Translations under genes and position numbers: made by a program
Part shown: piece after piece, positions 34,264 through 42,762 of the stretch
Layout of the letters: the number at the start of each line of letters is the position of its first letter
How positions within the stretch are numbered: position 1 is the stretch's first letter
The notes under the pieces: generated by a model
What the model was told of the DNA's origin: nothing
The model's input: the letters and a program-made list of their open reading frames with translations, nothing else
Databases searched by the model: none
Assembly: GCF_000024225.1 (NCBI RefSeq)
Contig: NC_013203.1
Span: 248,001-312,000 of the forward strand
Source of the DNA: Lancefieldella parvula DSM 20469
GTDB lineage: Bacteria; Actinomycetota; Coriobacteriia; Coriobacteriales; Atopobiaceae
Length of the DNA stretch: 64,000 bases
Direction: 5' to 3'

Positions 34264-35646
34264 ATGAAAGACTTGGATTACGGCGCAATTAAGGATGCAG
34301 CAAACAAGTATTCAAAAGATATGACCGCGTTTCTGCGCGCAATGATTTCACACCCTAGTGAGTCCTCAGAAGAGGGCGAGGTTGTCGCATGCATTAAAGC
34401 TGAGATGGAGAAGCTTGGCTTTGATGAGGTAAAAGTTGACGGCCTTGGCAACGTTATGGGCTTTATGGGCACTGGCGATAAAATCATCGCAATCGACGGT
34501 CACATTGATACCGTTGGTATTGGTAATCGTGACAACTGGGATTTTGATCCTTATGAGGGCTTTGAGGACGATCAGCTCATTGGTGGTCGTGGTGGCTCTG
34601 ACCAGGAAGGCGGCGTCTGCTCAGGCGTATATGCTGCAAAGATTATGAAGGATATGAACCTTATTCCTGAGGGCTACAAGGTTATGGTTGTTGGTACTGT
34701 CCAGGAAGAGGACTGCGACGGTATGTGCTGGCAGTACATCTACAATGTTGACAAGATTAAGCCAGAGTTTGTAATCTCAACCGAGCCTACTGATGGTGGT
34801 ATTTATCGCGGTCACCGTGGCCGTATGGAGATCCGTGTTGACGTCAAGGGCGTTTCTTGCCACGGTTCAGCTCCTGAGCGTGGTGACAACGCAATTTATA
34901 AGATGGCTGACATCATTAATGACGTTCGTGCACTTAACAATAATGGTGCTGATGAATCCACTGCTATTCGCGGCCTTGTTAAGATGCTTGATCCTAAGTA
35001 CAACCCTGATCACTATGAGGATGCTCGCTTCCTCGGCCGTGGTACCTGCACCGTTTCTCAGATTTACTTCACAAGCCCTTCTCGCTGCGCTGTTGCAGAC
35101 TCTTGTGCAATTTCCATTGACCGTCGTATGACCGCTGGTGAGACCTATAAGAGCTGCCTCAAAGAGATTGAGGAGCTTCCTTCCGTCAAAAAGTATGGCG
35201 ACGACGTCAAGGTCTCCATGTACATGTATGACCGTCCTTCTTGGACTGGCGAGGTTTATGAGACTGAGTCTTACTTCCCAACATGGATCAACAAAGAGTC
35301 CGCTCCACACGTTAAGGCACTTGTTGATGCTCACAAGGCACTCTTTGGTGATAAGCGCATTGGTTGCGAGAAGTCCATGGCAACTCGTGAAGGTCGTCCT
35401 CTATGCGATAAGTGGACCTTCTCTACAAATTGCGTTTCTATCCAGGGTCGTTATGGTATTCCTTGCGTTGGCTTTGGACCAGGTGCTGAGTCTCAGGCAC
35501 ATGCTCCAAATGAGATTACCTTCAAGCAGGATCTTCCTACTTGTGCAGCACTGTATGTTGCAGCTCTCAACCTGTATGACGCTTCTGCAGTAACTGATGA
35601 TGCAACTGAATTCCGTGCAAGTCTTACCGATAACAACATTAAGTAA
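34264..35646 (+). CDS. ygeY: YgeY M20-family deacylase/peptidase
   Basis: A zinc-dependent hydrolase of 460 residues in family M20, the YgeY branch. Motifs are [14 protein letters not shown], the bridging Asp in [29 protein letters not shown] (catalytic Glu pair), [20 protein letters not shown] and a final [15 protein letters not shown]. In E. coli and in urate-degrading gut bacteria this gene always sits with ygeW and dpaL; it probably hydrolyses an acylated or carbamoylated intermediate to give diaminopropionate. The start follows AAAGGAGGATGT. ygeW follows 51 bases later, probably in the same transcript. Confidence 0.93.
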   Translation: MKDLDYGAIKDAANKYSKDMTAFLRAMISHPSESSEEGEVVACIKAEMEKLGFDEVKVDGLGNVMGFMGTGDKIIAIDGHIDTVGIGNRDNWDFDPYEGFEDDQLIGGRGGSDQEGGVCSGVYAAKIMKDMNLIPEGYKVMVVGTVQEEDCDGMCWQYIYNVDKIKPEFVISTEPTDGGIYRGHRGRMEIRVDVKGVSCHGSAPERGDNAIYKMADIINDVRALNNNGADESTAIRGLVKMLDPKYNPDHYEDARFLGRGTCTVSQIYFTSPSRCAVADSCAISIDRRMTAGETYKSCLKEIEELPSVKKYGDDVKVSMYMYDRPSWTGEVYETESYFPTWINKESAPHVKALVDAHKALFGDKRIGCEKSMATREGRPLCDKWTFSTNCVSIQGRYGIPCVGFGPGAESQAHAPNEITFKQDLPTCAALYVAALNLYDASAVTDDATEFRASLTDNNIK

Positions 35647-35697
35647 ATGGTTTTGGCAATTAGTATATAAGTGGTTATTTAAACGAGAGGATGTACC

Positions 35698-36900
35698 ATG
35701 GCAACTACCATTCAGCCGTATCTTGACAAGCTTGCAAAACTTGATTTCTCCAAGATGTATAACGAGGATTTCCTTTTGACATGGGAGAAGTCAACCGATG
35801 AGCTTCAGGCTCTCTATGCAGTAGCAGATGCTCTACGTAACTTACGTGAGCGTAACATTTCTACACGTCTTTTTGAGTCTGGTCTTGCTGTCTCACTTTT
35901 CCGTGATAACTCAACTCGTACTCGTTTTTCCTTTGCATCTGGCTCTAACCTTCTTGGTCTTCAGTTGATGGATCTTGATGAGGGTAAGTCTCAGATTGCT
36001 CACGGTGAGACCGTCCGTGAGACTGCAACTATGATTTCATTCATGGCTGATGTCATTGGTATTCGTGACGATAAGTTCATTGGTAAGGGCGACGCTTATA
36101 TGCGTGAGGTTTCTGCTTCTGTTAAGCAGGCTTTTGAGGATGGCGTTTTAGATCATCGTCCAACACTGGTATCTCTTCAGTCTGATATGGATCACCCAAC
36201 TCAGTCTACTGCTGACATCCTCTATCTTATCAATGAGTTTGGTGGCCTTGAGAATCTCCGCGGTAAGAAAGTTGCTGTTACTTGGGCTTATTCTCCTTCA
36301 TATGGTAAGCCTTTATCTTGCCCACAGTCTCTTATTACTCTGCTTCCTCGTTTTGGCATGGATGTCACATTAGCTCATCCTGAGGGATACGATCTCATGC
36401 CTGAGCTTGTTGATGTTGCTGGTAAGTTTGCAGCTGAGTCTGGAGCAACCTTTAAGAAGACTTACAACATGGCAGAGGCTTTTGAGGGTGCTGACATTGT
36501 CATTCCTAAGAGCTGGGCACCTTATGCTGCTATGGAGAAGCGTACTAATCTCTATGCTGCAGGCGATGACGCTGGAATCGACGCTCTGGAGAAAGAGCTT
36601 CTTGCTCAGAATGCTACTCATAAGGATTGGTGCTGCACAACTGATCTTATGGCAAAGACTGCTCATGGTATGGATACCATCTATATGCATCCACTGCCTG
36701 CAGACATTAATGGTGTATCTTGTGAGCACGGTGAAGTTGAAAATGAGGTCTTTGATTATCACCGCGATGGTCTCTATAAAGAGGCTTCTTATAAGCCATA
36801 TGCTATTGCAGCAATGATTTTCTTGCAGAAGGCAAAAGATCCAATTGCAACGCTTAAAGCTCTTGAGCAGGGAGATACTCCTCGCTGGTTCCAGGCATAA
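35698..36900 (+). CDS. ygeW: YgeW knotted carbamoyltransferase
   Basis: A carbamoyltransferase of 400 residues belonging to the aspartate/ornithine transcarbamylase superfamily, YgeW subgroup. The carbamoyl-phosphate site is LFRDNSTRTRFSFASGSNLLG (about 68-88), with HPTQSTADILYLINEFGG and MHPLPADINGVSCEHGEVENEVFD as the other conserved parts. The true substrate is unknown for the family; in this context it could act in reverse, phosphorolysing a carbamoylated intermediate (for example a ureido compound) to carbamoyl phosphate. Carbamate kinase, encoded next, would then recover ATP. GAGAGGATG precedes the ATG; a terminator follows. Confidence 0.94.
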   Translation: MATTIQPYLDKLAKLDFSKMYNEDFLLTWEKSTDELQALYAVADALRNLRERNISTRLFESGLAVSLFRDNSTRTRFSFASGSNLLGLQLMDLDEGKSQIAHGETVRETATMISFMADVIGIRDDKFIGKGDAYMREVSASVKQAFEDGVLDHRPTLVSLQSDMDHPTQSTADILYLINEFGGLENLRGKKVAVTWAYSPSYGKPLSCPQSLITLLPRFGMDVTLAHPEGYDLMPELVDVAGKFAAESGATFKKTYNMAEAFEGADIVIPKSWAPYAAMEKRTNLYAAGDDAGIDALEKELLAQNATHKDWCCTTDLMAKTAHGMDTIYMHPLPADINGVSCEHGEVENEVFDYHRDGLYKEASYKPYAIAAMIFLQKAKDPIATLKALEQGDTPRWFQA

Positions 36901-36918
36901 GTAGTATTTATATACATT

Positions 36919-36960
36919 GGGTCTGCGTGGAGACAAGCTCTCATGCAGACCCTTTTTTGT
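36919..36960 (+). terminator. Terminator after ygeW
   Basis: GGGTCTGC (36919-36926) pairs with GCAGACCC (36945-36952) and the stem continues inward; TTTTTTG follows. A classic intrinsic terminator. Confidence 0.9.
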
Positions 36961-37037
36961 TTTTAACAAGTTTAGTAAAGAGTAAGAGAACCTGTTAAAA
37001 ATGTTCAAGATCGTAATGTAAGCCCTGGGAGGGGACT

Positions 37038-37979
37038 ATGGGAAAGCGTATTGTAATTGCTTTGGGTGGTAATGCCCTTGGCAAAAATTTACCTGAGCAG
37101 ATGATTGCAGTAAAGCATACTGCTAAGGCAATTGTTGATTTAATTGAGCAAGGTAATGAAGTTATTATCGCCCACGGTAATGGCCCACAAGTTGGCATGA
37201 TCCAAGAGGCTATGACCCAGCTTAATCGCTCTGATCCAGAGAAATATATTCCTTGCCCACTTTCTGTATGTGTTGCCATGAGCCAGGGATATATTGGCTA
37301 CGATCTTCAGAATGCGCTTCGTGAAGAGATGCTTAACCGCGGCATTAAGAAAAATGCAGCTACGGTTCTTACTCAAGTTGAAGTTGATAAGAATGATCCA
37401 GCATTTAAGAATCCTACTAAGCCCATTGGTTCTTTTATGACAGAAGAAGAAGCCAAAAAGATGGTAGCTGAGCGTGGATATAACATTGTTGAGGACGCTG
37501 GTCGAGGATACCGTCGTGTAGTTGCATCTCCTCAGCCTGTTGCTATTGTTGAGCTTGATACCATTCGTTCACTTATTGAGACGGGCAATGTCGTTATTGC
37601 TTGTGGTGGTGGCGGTATTCCAGTATTTATTACTGAAGGCAATCATCTTAAGGGTGCTGCAGCTGTTATTGATAAGGATTTTGCAGCAGCTCGTCTTGCA
37701 GAGCAGGTTAATGCGGATGCACTCATTATTTTAACGGCTGTCGAGAAGGTCGCTATTCATTTTGGTACCCCTGAACAGGAAGACCTCTCTGAGCTTACAC
37801 CTGAGAGTGCACAAGCTTATATTGAAGCCGGAGAATTTGCTCCTGGCTCTATGTTACCTAAGGTACAGGCTGCTTTGCAGTTTGCACAGTCTGGCGAAGG
37901 ACGTACATCACTTATTACTTTGCTGGATAAGGCTGCTGATGGAATTGCTGGAAAAACCGGTACTGTGATACGCGGATAG
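37038..37979 (+). CDS. arcC: Carbamate kinase
   Basis: Carbamate kinase, 313 residues, transfers the phosphate of carbamoyl phosphate to ADP, yielding ATP plus carbamate, which falls to ammonia and CO2. Motifs are VIALGGNALGKNLPEQ at the start, IIAHGNGPQVGMIQEAM, GYRRVVASPQPVAIVEL, VIACGGGGIPVFITEG and VDKDFAAARLAEQVNADALIILTAVEKV-like sequence near 210-235 (here IDKDFAAARLA). It equals E. coli YqeA in the same cluster and provides the energy yield of the pathway. GGGAGGGG precedes the ATG. Confidence 0.96.
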   Translation: MGKRIVIALGGNALGKNLPEQMIAVKHTAKAIVDLIEQGNEVIIAHGNGPQVGMIQEAMTQLNRSDPEKYIPCPLSVCVAMSQGYIGYDLQNALREEMLNRGIKKNAATVLTQVEVDKNDPAFKNPTKPIGSFMTEEEAKKMVAERGYNIVEDAGRGYRRVVASPQPVAIVELDTIRSLIETGNVVIACGGGGIPVFITEGNHLKGAAAVIDKDFAAARLAEQVNADALIILTAVEKVAIHFGTPEQEDLSELTPESAQAYIEAGEFAPGSMLPKVQAALQFAQSGEGRTSLITLLDKAADGIAGKTGTVIRG

Positions 37980-38046
37980 TAGCTGTCTGTAATACTCTAT
38001 GGGTATTACTTACTGTAATTTAAGAACTAAGGAAGGAGGTCATGCT

Positions 38047-38697
38047 ATGTCACACATTGGGTGTATAGTCATGGCCTCCGGTGCTTCTACTCGCTTTGGA
38101 TCCAATAAGCTTATGGCATCGTTTATGGGCAAGCCACTGATTCAACATGTTATAGAAACGGCTCAAACAGCAGGACTAGAGCCTATAGTGGTAACAATTG
38201 ACAATCCGTTTCATGAACCTATTCTTGTACTGTGTAATAAGCTCAAGGTTCGCGCTGTAACACACTCAGGTACCCTTCAAAGTGACACAGTACGTCGAGC
38301 AATGCTTGAGGTACAAAAAGATGGTCTTGGTGAGAACTCATGGGATGGCGCCATGTTTTTACAGGGAGATCAACCGTGTGTACGTGCAGATAGTTTATGT
38401 GCTCTTATAGCTAGTTTTGAAGAACATCCAAAAGTGGTTTCTCGCTTATCTTGGCATGGAGTACCAGGTAGCCCCATAGTTTTTCCAAGCGTATTGTTTG
38501 ATATGTTGTGCAGAGTACAAGGCGATAAGGGCGGTTCTGGAGTATTTTTATTATGTCCTGAGTACCAAGCTTCCGCTGTACTTGTAGAGGCACAATGCGA
38601 ACAAGAACTTTTAGATGTAGATACTCCGTCTGATTTGAATTACTTACATTCGGTATCTATAAGCGGTTTGACGACCGAGAGATTGGGAGTTGACTGA
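38047..38697 (+). CDS. mocA: MocA/YgfJ-like cofactor cytidylyltransferase
   Basis: A 216-residue nucleotidyltransferase of the MobA/MocA fold. The nucleotide loop is IVMASGASTRFGSNKLMASFMGKPLIQ at the start, with AMFLQGDQPCVRADSL (metal-binding Asp) and SWHGVPGSPIVFPSVLFDML. MocA joins CMP to molybdopterin to form the MCD cofactor used by xanthine-dehydrogenase-family enzymes; E. coli YgfJ is the paralogue in the purine cluster. The ATG at 38047 has GGAGGT six bases upstream. Its stop TGA overlaps the next start (TGATG), coupling it to the hydantoinase gene. Confidence 0.9.
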   Translation: MSHIGCIVMASGASTRFGSNKLMASFMGKPLIQHVIETAQTAGLEPIVVTIDNPFHEPILVLCNKLKVRAVTHSGTLQSDTVRRAMLEVQKDGLGENSWDGAMFLQGDQPCVRADSLCALIASFEEHPKVVSRLSWHGVPGSPIVFPSVLFDMLCRVQGDKGGSGVFLLCPEYQASAVLVEAQCEQELLDVDTPSDLNYLHSVSISGLTTERLGVD

Positions 38698-40052
38698 TGA
38701 ATGTATTAAAGAATGGTTTTCTTGTATTGCCTGAAGGCGTCTTCTGTGGAGACTTAGTGCTCGATGGTACAAAAATCATCCAGGTGGGAGGTACGTACGA
38801 GGCACGTATAGATGACAACGTTATCGATGTTACGGGTAAATACGTATTCCCTGGTTTTATTGACGCTCATACGCATATGCAATGCTGGACAGGCATGGAC
38901 TGGACAGCAGATAGCTTTGAGACGGGAACCCGTGCTGCTGCTTGCGGCGGTACCACCACTATTGTGGATTATGCCACACAAGACAAAGGCATGACGCTAC
39001 CCGAAGCGCTTGATGAGTGGCATAAACGTGCAGATGGTACCTGTACTGCTAACTATGCATTTCATATGGCCATTGCTGATTGGAATGAACAAACTAAAGC
39101 AGATATGCAGGCTATGCGCGATGCAGGCGTTATGTCATTTAAGACCTATTTTGCCTACGATCATCTGCGTTTAGATGACGCTCAGACGCTTGAGGTACTT
39201 GAATATATCCGTGATATTGACGGTGTCCTGTGCGTTCACTGCGAGAATGGCACGCTTGTGAATGAGCTACAAAGACGTATGCTCGCAGCTGGTATTACTG
39301 GTCCTGAGGGTCATCCTATGAGTCGTCCTGCAGCTTGTGAAGCAGAGGCTATTTCTCGTCTGTGTTATCTTGCGGAGCTTGCCGATGCTCGTATCAACAT
39401 TGTTCACCTGTCCAGCGCTCTTGGTCTTGAGGCGGTTCGTGCGGCTAAGGCACGCGGCAAGGTAAAGATGGATGTTGAGACCTGTCCTCAGTATCTGTTG
39501 CTGGATGATTCCCGCTATCTTGAGAGTGACTTTGAGGGTGCCAAGTACGTTATGAGTCCACCTTTGCGCAAGCCGCACGATATTGAGGTATTGCGTCGGG
39601 CCGTATGTGACGGCGAGATTGATACCATTGCTACCGATCACTGCAGTTTCAATCTTCACGGTCAAAAAGATCGCGGCATCGACGATTTCACTCACATTCC
39701 CAATGGCGGTCCTGGTGTAGAACATCGACCCGGTCTTATCATGACCTCGTTTGAGAATCGCTTGGGCGTCCAAGACTTTGCTCGTCTCATGAGTGAGGGA
39801 CCCGCTCGTGTCTTTGGTATGTATCCGCGCAAGGGTGTCCTGCGTGTTGGCTCCGATGCTGACGTGACGGTATGGGATCCAAGTGTGACGTGGACCATCA
39901 GCGAGAAGAACCAGCATCAAAACGTTGACTATACGCCATATGAGGGCTTTGAGGTCCACGGACGTCCGGCGTATGTTTTTGTCAACGGAGAGCTGGCAGT
40001 GGTTGATGGTGAGCCAACCGGCGTGAAGCCAGGCGCATACGTCAAACGGTAA
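38697..40052 (+). CDS. hyuA: Dihydropyrimidinase/D-hydantoinase
   Basis: A cyclic amidase of 451 residues in the amidohydrolase superfamily, like E. coli HyuA. The binuclear metal site is recognisable from IDAHTHMQCWTGMDWTADSFETGTRAAACGGTTT, the carboxylated Lys in GVMSFKTYFAYDH (near 148), NIVHLSSALG, ETCPQYLLLDDSRY and TIATDHCSF. It opens hydantoin or dihydropyrimidine rings to N-carbamoyl products. In this locus it would act on a hydantoin-type purine fragment, giving a carbamoyl compound for YgeY or YgeW. The start overlaps the mocA stop. Confidence 0.95.
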   Translation: MNVLKNGFLVLPEGVFCGDLVLDGTKIIQVGGTYEARIDDNVIDVTGKYVFPGFIDAHTHMQCWTGMDWTADSFETGTRAAACGGTTTIVDYATQDKGMTLPEALDEWHKRADGTCTANYAFHMAIADWNEQTKADMQAMRDAGVMSFKTYFAYDHLRLDDAQTLEVLEYIRDIDGVLCVHCENGTLVNELQRRMLAAGITGPEGHPMSRPAACEAEAISRLCYLAELADARINIVHLSSALGLEAVRAAKARGKVKMDVETCPQYLLLDDSRYLESDFEGAKYVMSPPLRKPHDIEVLRRAVCDGEIDTIATDHCSFNLHGQKDRGIDDFTHIPNGGPGVEHRPGLIMTSFENRLGVQDFARLMSEGPARVFGMYPRKGVLRVGSDADVTVWDPSVTWTISEKNQHQNVDYTPYEGFEVHGRPAYVFVNGELAVVDGEPTGVKPGAYVKR

Positions 40053-40144
40053 AGTAAGGGTAATATTCAAAGGCTCTTTAAATAGTCTTTGATTGGTTTT
40101 GCTGTTTGTGAAAACAAACACAAATAGGAAAGAAGGAGAATAAT

Positions 40145-40525
40145 ATGTCAAAGAAAGCTATCGTTACTGATAAGGCTCCAGCTGCAGTAGGTCCTTACTC
40201 TGCTGCTGTTTCTGCAAACGGTTCCATTAACGTGTCTGGTCAGCTTCCTGTTGATCCTGCAACTGGTGAATTTGCAGGTGAGGATATTAAGTCTCAGACC
40301 CGTCAGAGTCTAACTAACATTAAAAATATCCTCGAGGCAGCGGGTGCTTCCATGGCTGACGTTGTTGAGACTACGGTTTTGCTTTCCGATATCAATGAGT
40401 TTGGTGCAATGAACGAGGTTTATGCTGAGTTCTTTGCAGATCCTTATCCAGCACGTGCGGCATTCCAGGTGGTTGCACTTCCAAAGGGTGCAAAGGTTGA
40501 GATTAAGGCCGTTGCTCGTATCTAG
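40145..40525 (+). CDS. ridA: RidA-family 2-iminobutanoate/2-iminopropanoate deaminase
   Basis: A Rid protein of 126 residues. It shows the start TDKAPAAVGPYSAAVSANG, INVSGQLPVDPATGEFAG, the central NIKNILEAAGASMADVVETTVLL and the end YPARAAFQVVALPKGAKVEIKAVARI, whose Arg binds the substrate carboxylate. RidA hydrolyses enamines/imines such as 2-aminoacrylate formed by PLP lyases. Diaminopropionate ammonia-lyase encoded at 32803 produces exactly this intermediate, so the two genes fit functionally. AAGAAGGAGAA precedes the ATG. Confidence 0.95.
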   Translation: MSKKAIVTDKAPAAVGPYSAAVSANGSINVSGQLPVDPATGEFAGEDIKSQTRQSLTNIKNILEAAGASMADVVETTVLLSDINEFGAMNEVYAEFFADPYPARAAFQVVALPKGAKVEIKAVARI

Positions 40526-40556
40526 TGTTTATTAAAATTTAGTAGGTTAAGATTTT

Positions 40557-40600
40557 TAGGGCGGATTCAAACGAGAAAATCCGCCCTAAATTTATTTTTT
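40557..40600. terminator. Terminator after ridA
   Basis: AGGGCGGATT (40558-40567) pairs perfectly with AATCCGCCCT (40578-40587) and is followed by an A/T-rich tail including TTTATTTTTT. It closes the catabolic part of the locus. Confidence 0.88.
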
Positions 40601-40738
40601 ATACAGGTAATGCGCTCTGTTCTTAGAAGTCTTTCGATTGCACAGGAAACGTTATTTGCTGTGTGTTGATAGATAAAACCTATGTGTGTGAAAATAGTAT
40701 CTATGAAGTTTGACTGATGGGAATAAAGGAGACAGACG

Positions 40739-41371
40739 TTGAGTGTCCGTGAAAATGACGCTGAAGTACCAGAAAATACTGACGTACAAAAAGCGATGGA
40801 CTCGCTTGACCATGATTTCCTGACAGGCGAGACGTTAGACATTGGAGATAACGTCACGCATCAACTTCAACAAGAGCAAGCTACTCTACCGCGTCCTGCT
40901 GTAAAATCAGCAGATCCTATACAGGATACGCAAGGGGTTACAACAGACGTATCTGACAAGACTGCTAATAATCAGCTATTTATTGTTGCGATAGTAGCAA
41001 TTTTTTCACTTGTGGTATGCGTAGCACTTTTAGTGTTTCATCCGTGGACATCAAACCAACCAGCACAGTCTGCACAACCTGTTCAGACTGAGACTGTCAA
41101 AAAAGAACCTGTGAAAGTAGAAGTTCCTCTCGCTAGTAAAGATGTCTCCGAGTATGACTATGAGGAAGCTCAAAAGAAGTTTGAGCATGCCGGCTTCACG
41201 AACGTTACGGTTCAAAAAGACGAAGACCTTAAAATTGGTCTCATCAATCATGAAAATCAGGTTAAAGAAATTACTATCGACGGTGATAAAAAGTTTTCAG
41301 TGGGCGAGAAGTACGATGAAAACGTTCCAGTAGTTATTACTTATCACGCATTTCCACAAAAGTCGAATTAA
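40739..41371 (+). CDS. Single-pass membrane protein with PASTA-like C-terminal domain
   Basis: A 210-residue protein. An acidic cytosolic part (1-78) precedes one membrane helix (about 79-101, LFIVAIVAIFSLVVCVALLVF), a Gln/Pro-rich linker and an outside domain (about 137-210). That domain reads VSEYDYEEAQKKFEHAGFTNV...VKEITIDGDKKFSVGEKYDENVPVVITYH, resembling a PASTA domain. The start is TTG at 40739 after AAAGGAGAC. Its 3' end overlaps yqeC on the other strand by 35 bases. A role in cell-wall sensing is possible from the fold. It appears unrelated to the selenium genes around it. Confidence 0.75.
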   Translation: MSVRENDAEVPENTDVQKAMDSLDHDFLTGETLDIGDNVTHQLQQEQATLPRPAVKSADPIQDTQGVTTDVSDKTANNQLFIVAIVAIFSLVVCVALLVFHPWTSNQPAQSAQPVQTETVKKEPVKVEVPLASKDVSEYDYEEAQKKFEHAGFTNVTVQKDEDLKIGLINHENQVKEITIDGDKKFSVGEKYDENVPVVITYHAFPQKSN

Positions 41372-42041
41372 AAAGTGAACCTGCAATAACAGGTGTGTTG
41401 TCGCCCTGCAGACGAAGCTCCTGTGTAAAGTCTCTTGCCAGAGTGAGGTCTTTCTCGTTGTCAGTTTGATTGACAAGAATAACGTTTGCCTTTACAGCCC
41501 CTGAAGCGTGTTCTGCTGCAATAACAGTGGCAATACGAGTTGGCGTGACAATATCATCGGGCAAACAACTTGCCCATTTGCAGAAAATTTCACTGCGATG
41601 AACGGCTTGATGGATAGGTAGTCCAAAGCCAGAAAGCCCTATAACTTGGACAGTGCGCTGGGTACCTTCCGGAATGACGGGCTCATGTGATGCGTGAGCT
41701 TTGAGAGGTAACCGCTTAGATCCGTCTGCTTCCACAAATACGTAGTCAGCAACGGGTGCCAGTTCTTGAGCAGAAAGTACAGAGGAACCTAATTTGTGCT
41801 TCTCGCTAGAAAAGCTACCAACGCAAATGACACGATGTGTTATTAGAGCATCTGACACCTCAGTAAGCGTGGGATTTTCTAAAAGAAGTATGTTTGGAAA
41901 TGGCAGAATATGCGTTGACGTAGTTAAAATAACCGTTCCCCGAACTTCCTGAGAAAGTTTTGTGAGCAGGGAAGTCTTGCCACCGCTTCCAATTACTGAA
42001 GTAATACCAGGTAATATTCCAAGCAACTCATAACAATTCAT
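41337..42041 (-). CDS. yqeC: YqeC selenium-dependent hydroxylase accessory protein
   Basis: A P-loop protein of 234 residues matching YqeC, found with selenium-dependent molybdenum hydroxylases. The nucleotide loop is SVIGSGGKTSLLTKLSQE (about 15-32), followed by GTVILTTSTHILPF, ADYVFVEADGSKRLPLKA and VIGLSGFGLPI. Its biochemical role in placing selenium on the cofactor is unknown. It is the only gene of the set on the minus strand, placed between the PASTA-like gene (converging, 35-base overlap) and yedF (diverging), so it has its own promoter in the 99-base spacer before yedF. Confidence 0.93.
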   Translation of the reverse strand: MNCYELLGILPGITSVIGSGGKTSLLTKLSQEVRGTVILTTSTHILPFPNILLLENPTLTEVSDALITHRVICVGSFSSEKHKLGSSVLSAQELAPVADYVFVEADGSKRLPLKAHASHEPVIPEGTQRTVQVIGLSGFGLPIHQAVHRSEIFCKWASCLPDDIVTPTRIATVIAAEHASGAVKANVILVNQTDNEKDLTLARDFTQELRLQGDNTPVIAGSLFNSTFVEMRDK

Positions 42042-42140
42042 TTGTTTGCCTAACTAAATTATTTTTTTAAGCGATATACTTATTTTAGTGTAAAGATATT
42101 TGCTTTACACCTAGATAGTGTGAAGTTAAGAGGGGGATAA

Positions 42141-42752
42141 ATGAAGATTGATGCTCGAAATTTAACGTGTCCAAAGCCAGTTATTTTAACGCTTGAGGCT
42201 CTCCCTAAGCTTTCTTCTGGAGAAAAACTTGATGTCGTTATTAACGATAATGTTGCTTTTGGAAATCTTACCCGCCTTGCTGATGAGAAGAACTGTGATT
42301 TGACTTCTGTAAAGAATGGTTCAGATACAACAATGACTTTTAGCCCTCGTAATAAAGTTGAAGCTAGTGATTCAGCAGTTGTTGAGGCTTCTCAGTTTTG
42401 TGATATCCCAGATCGTTCTGCAACCGTTGTTGCGGTTGATGCTGAGTATATGGGTCGCGGTAATGATGAGCTCGGTCATATTTTAATGAAGGGTCTTATC
42501 TACGCTCTTGCACATCAGGATACGGTTCCTGAAACTATGTTGTTTTACAACGGTGGTGCTCATCTGACCTGTGAAGGTTCAGAGTCACTCGAAGATATAA
42601 AGGAGCTTGAGTCTCGTGGTACCAAGATTTTAACGTGTGGTACCTGCCTTGATTTCTATGGCATTAAAGACAAACTTGCAGTAGGTGATGTCACCAATCT
42701 ATATGCAATTGCAGAGATTATTTCACAACAGCCGGGCGTGATGGTGCTCTAA
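42141..42752 (+). CDS. yedF: YedF-type selenium metabolism protein (TusA-DsrE fusion)
   Basis: A 203-residue protein whose first half is a TusA/SirA domain (residues 1-75) with MKIDARNLTCPKPVILTLEAL; the Cys of the CPKP motif carries sulfur or selenium as a persulfide. The second half is DsrE-like (about 90-203) with MGRGNDELGHILMKGLIYAL, MLFYNGGAHLTCEGS and ILTCGTCLDFYGIKDKL. This fusion type is found with selD and selenium-dependent hydroxylases. It probably relays selenide to selenophosphate synthetase or the cofactor. It begins a plus-strand operon of six genes ending in xdhC. Confidence 0.93.
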   Translation: MKIDARNLTCPKPVILTLEALPKLSSGEKLDVVINDNVAFGNLTRLADEKNCDLTSVKNGSDTTMTFSPRNKVEASDSAVVEASQFCDIPDRSATVVAVDAEYMGRGNDELGHILMKGLIYALAHQDTVPETMLFYNGGAHLTCEGSESLEDIKELESRGTKILTCGTCLDFYGIKDKLAVGDVTNLYAIAEIISQQPGVMVL

Positions 42753-42762
42753 GGCGTCTTGC

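Noticed and set aside
39267-40151. 294-codon minus-strand open frame across the hydantoinase gene
   Set aside because: Antisense to metal-site motifs of hyuA; no recognisable domain or start signal.
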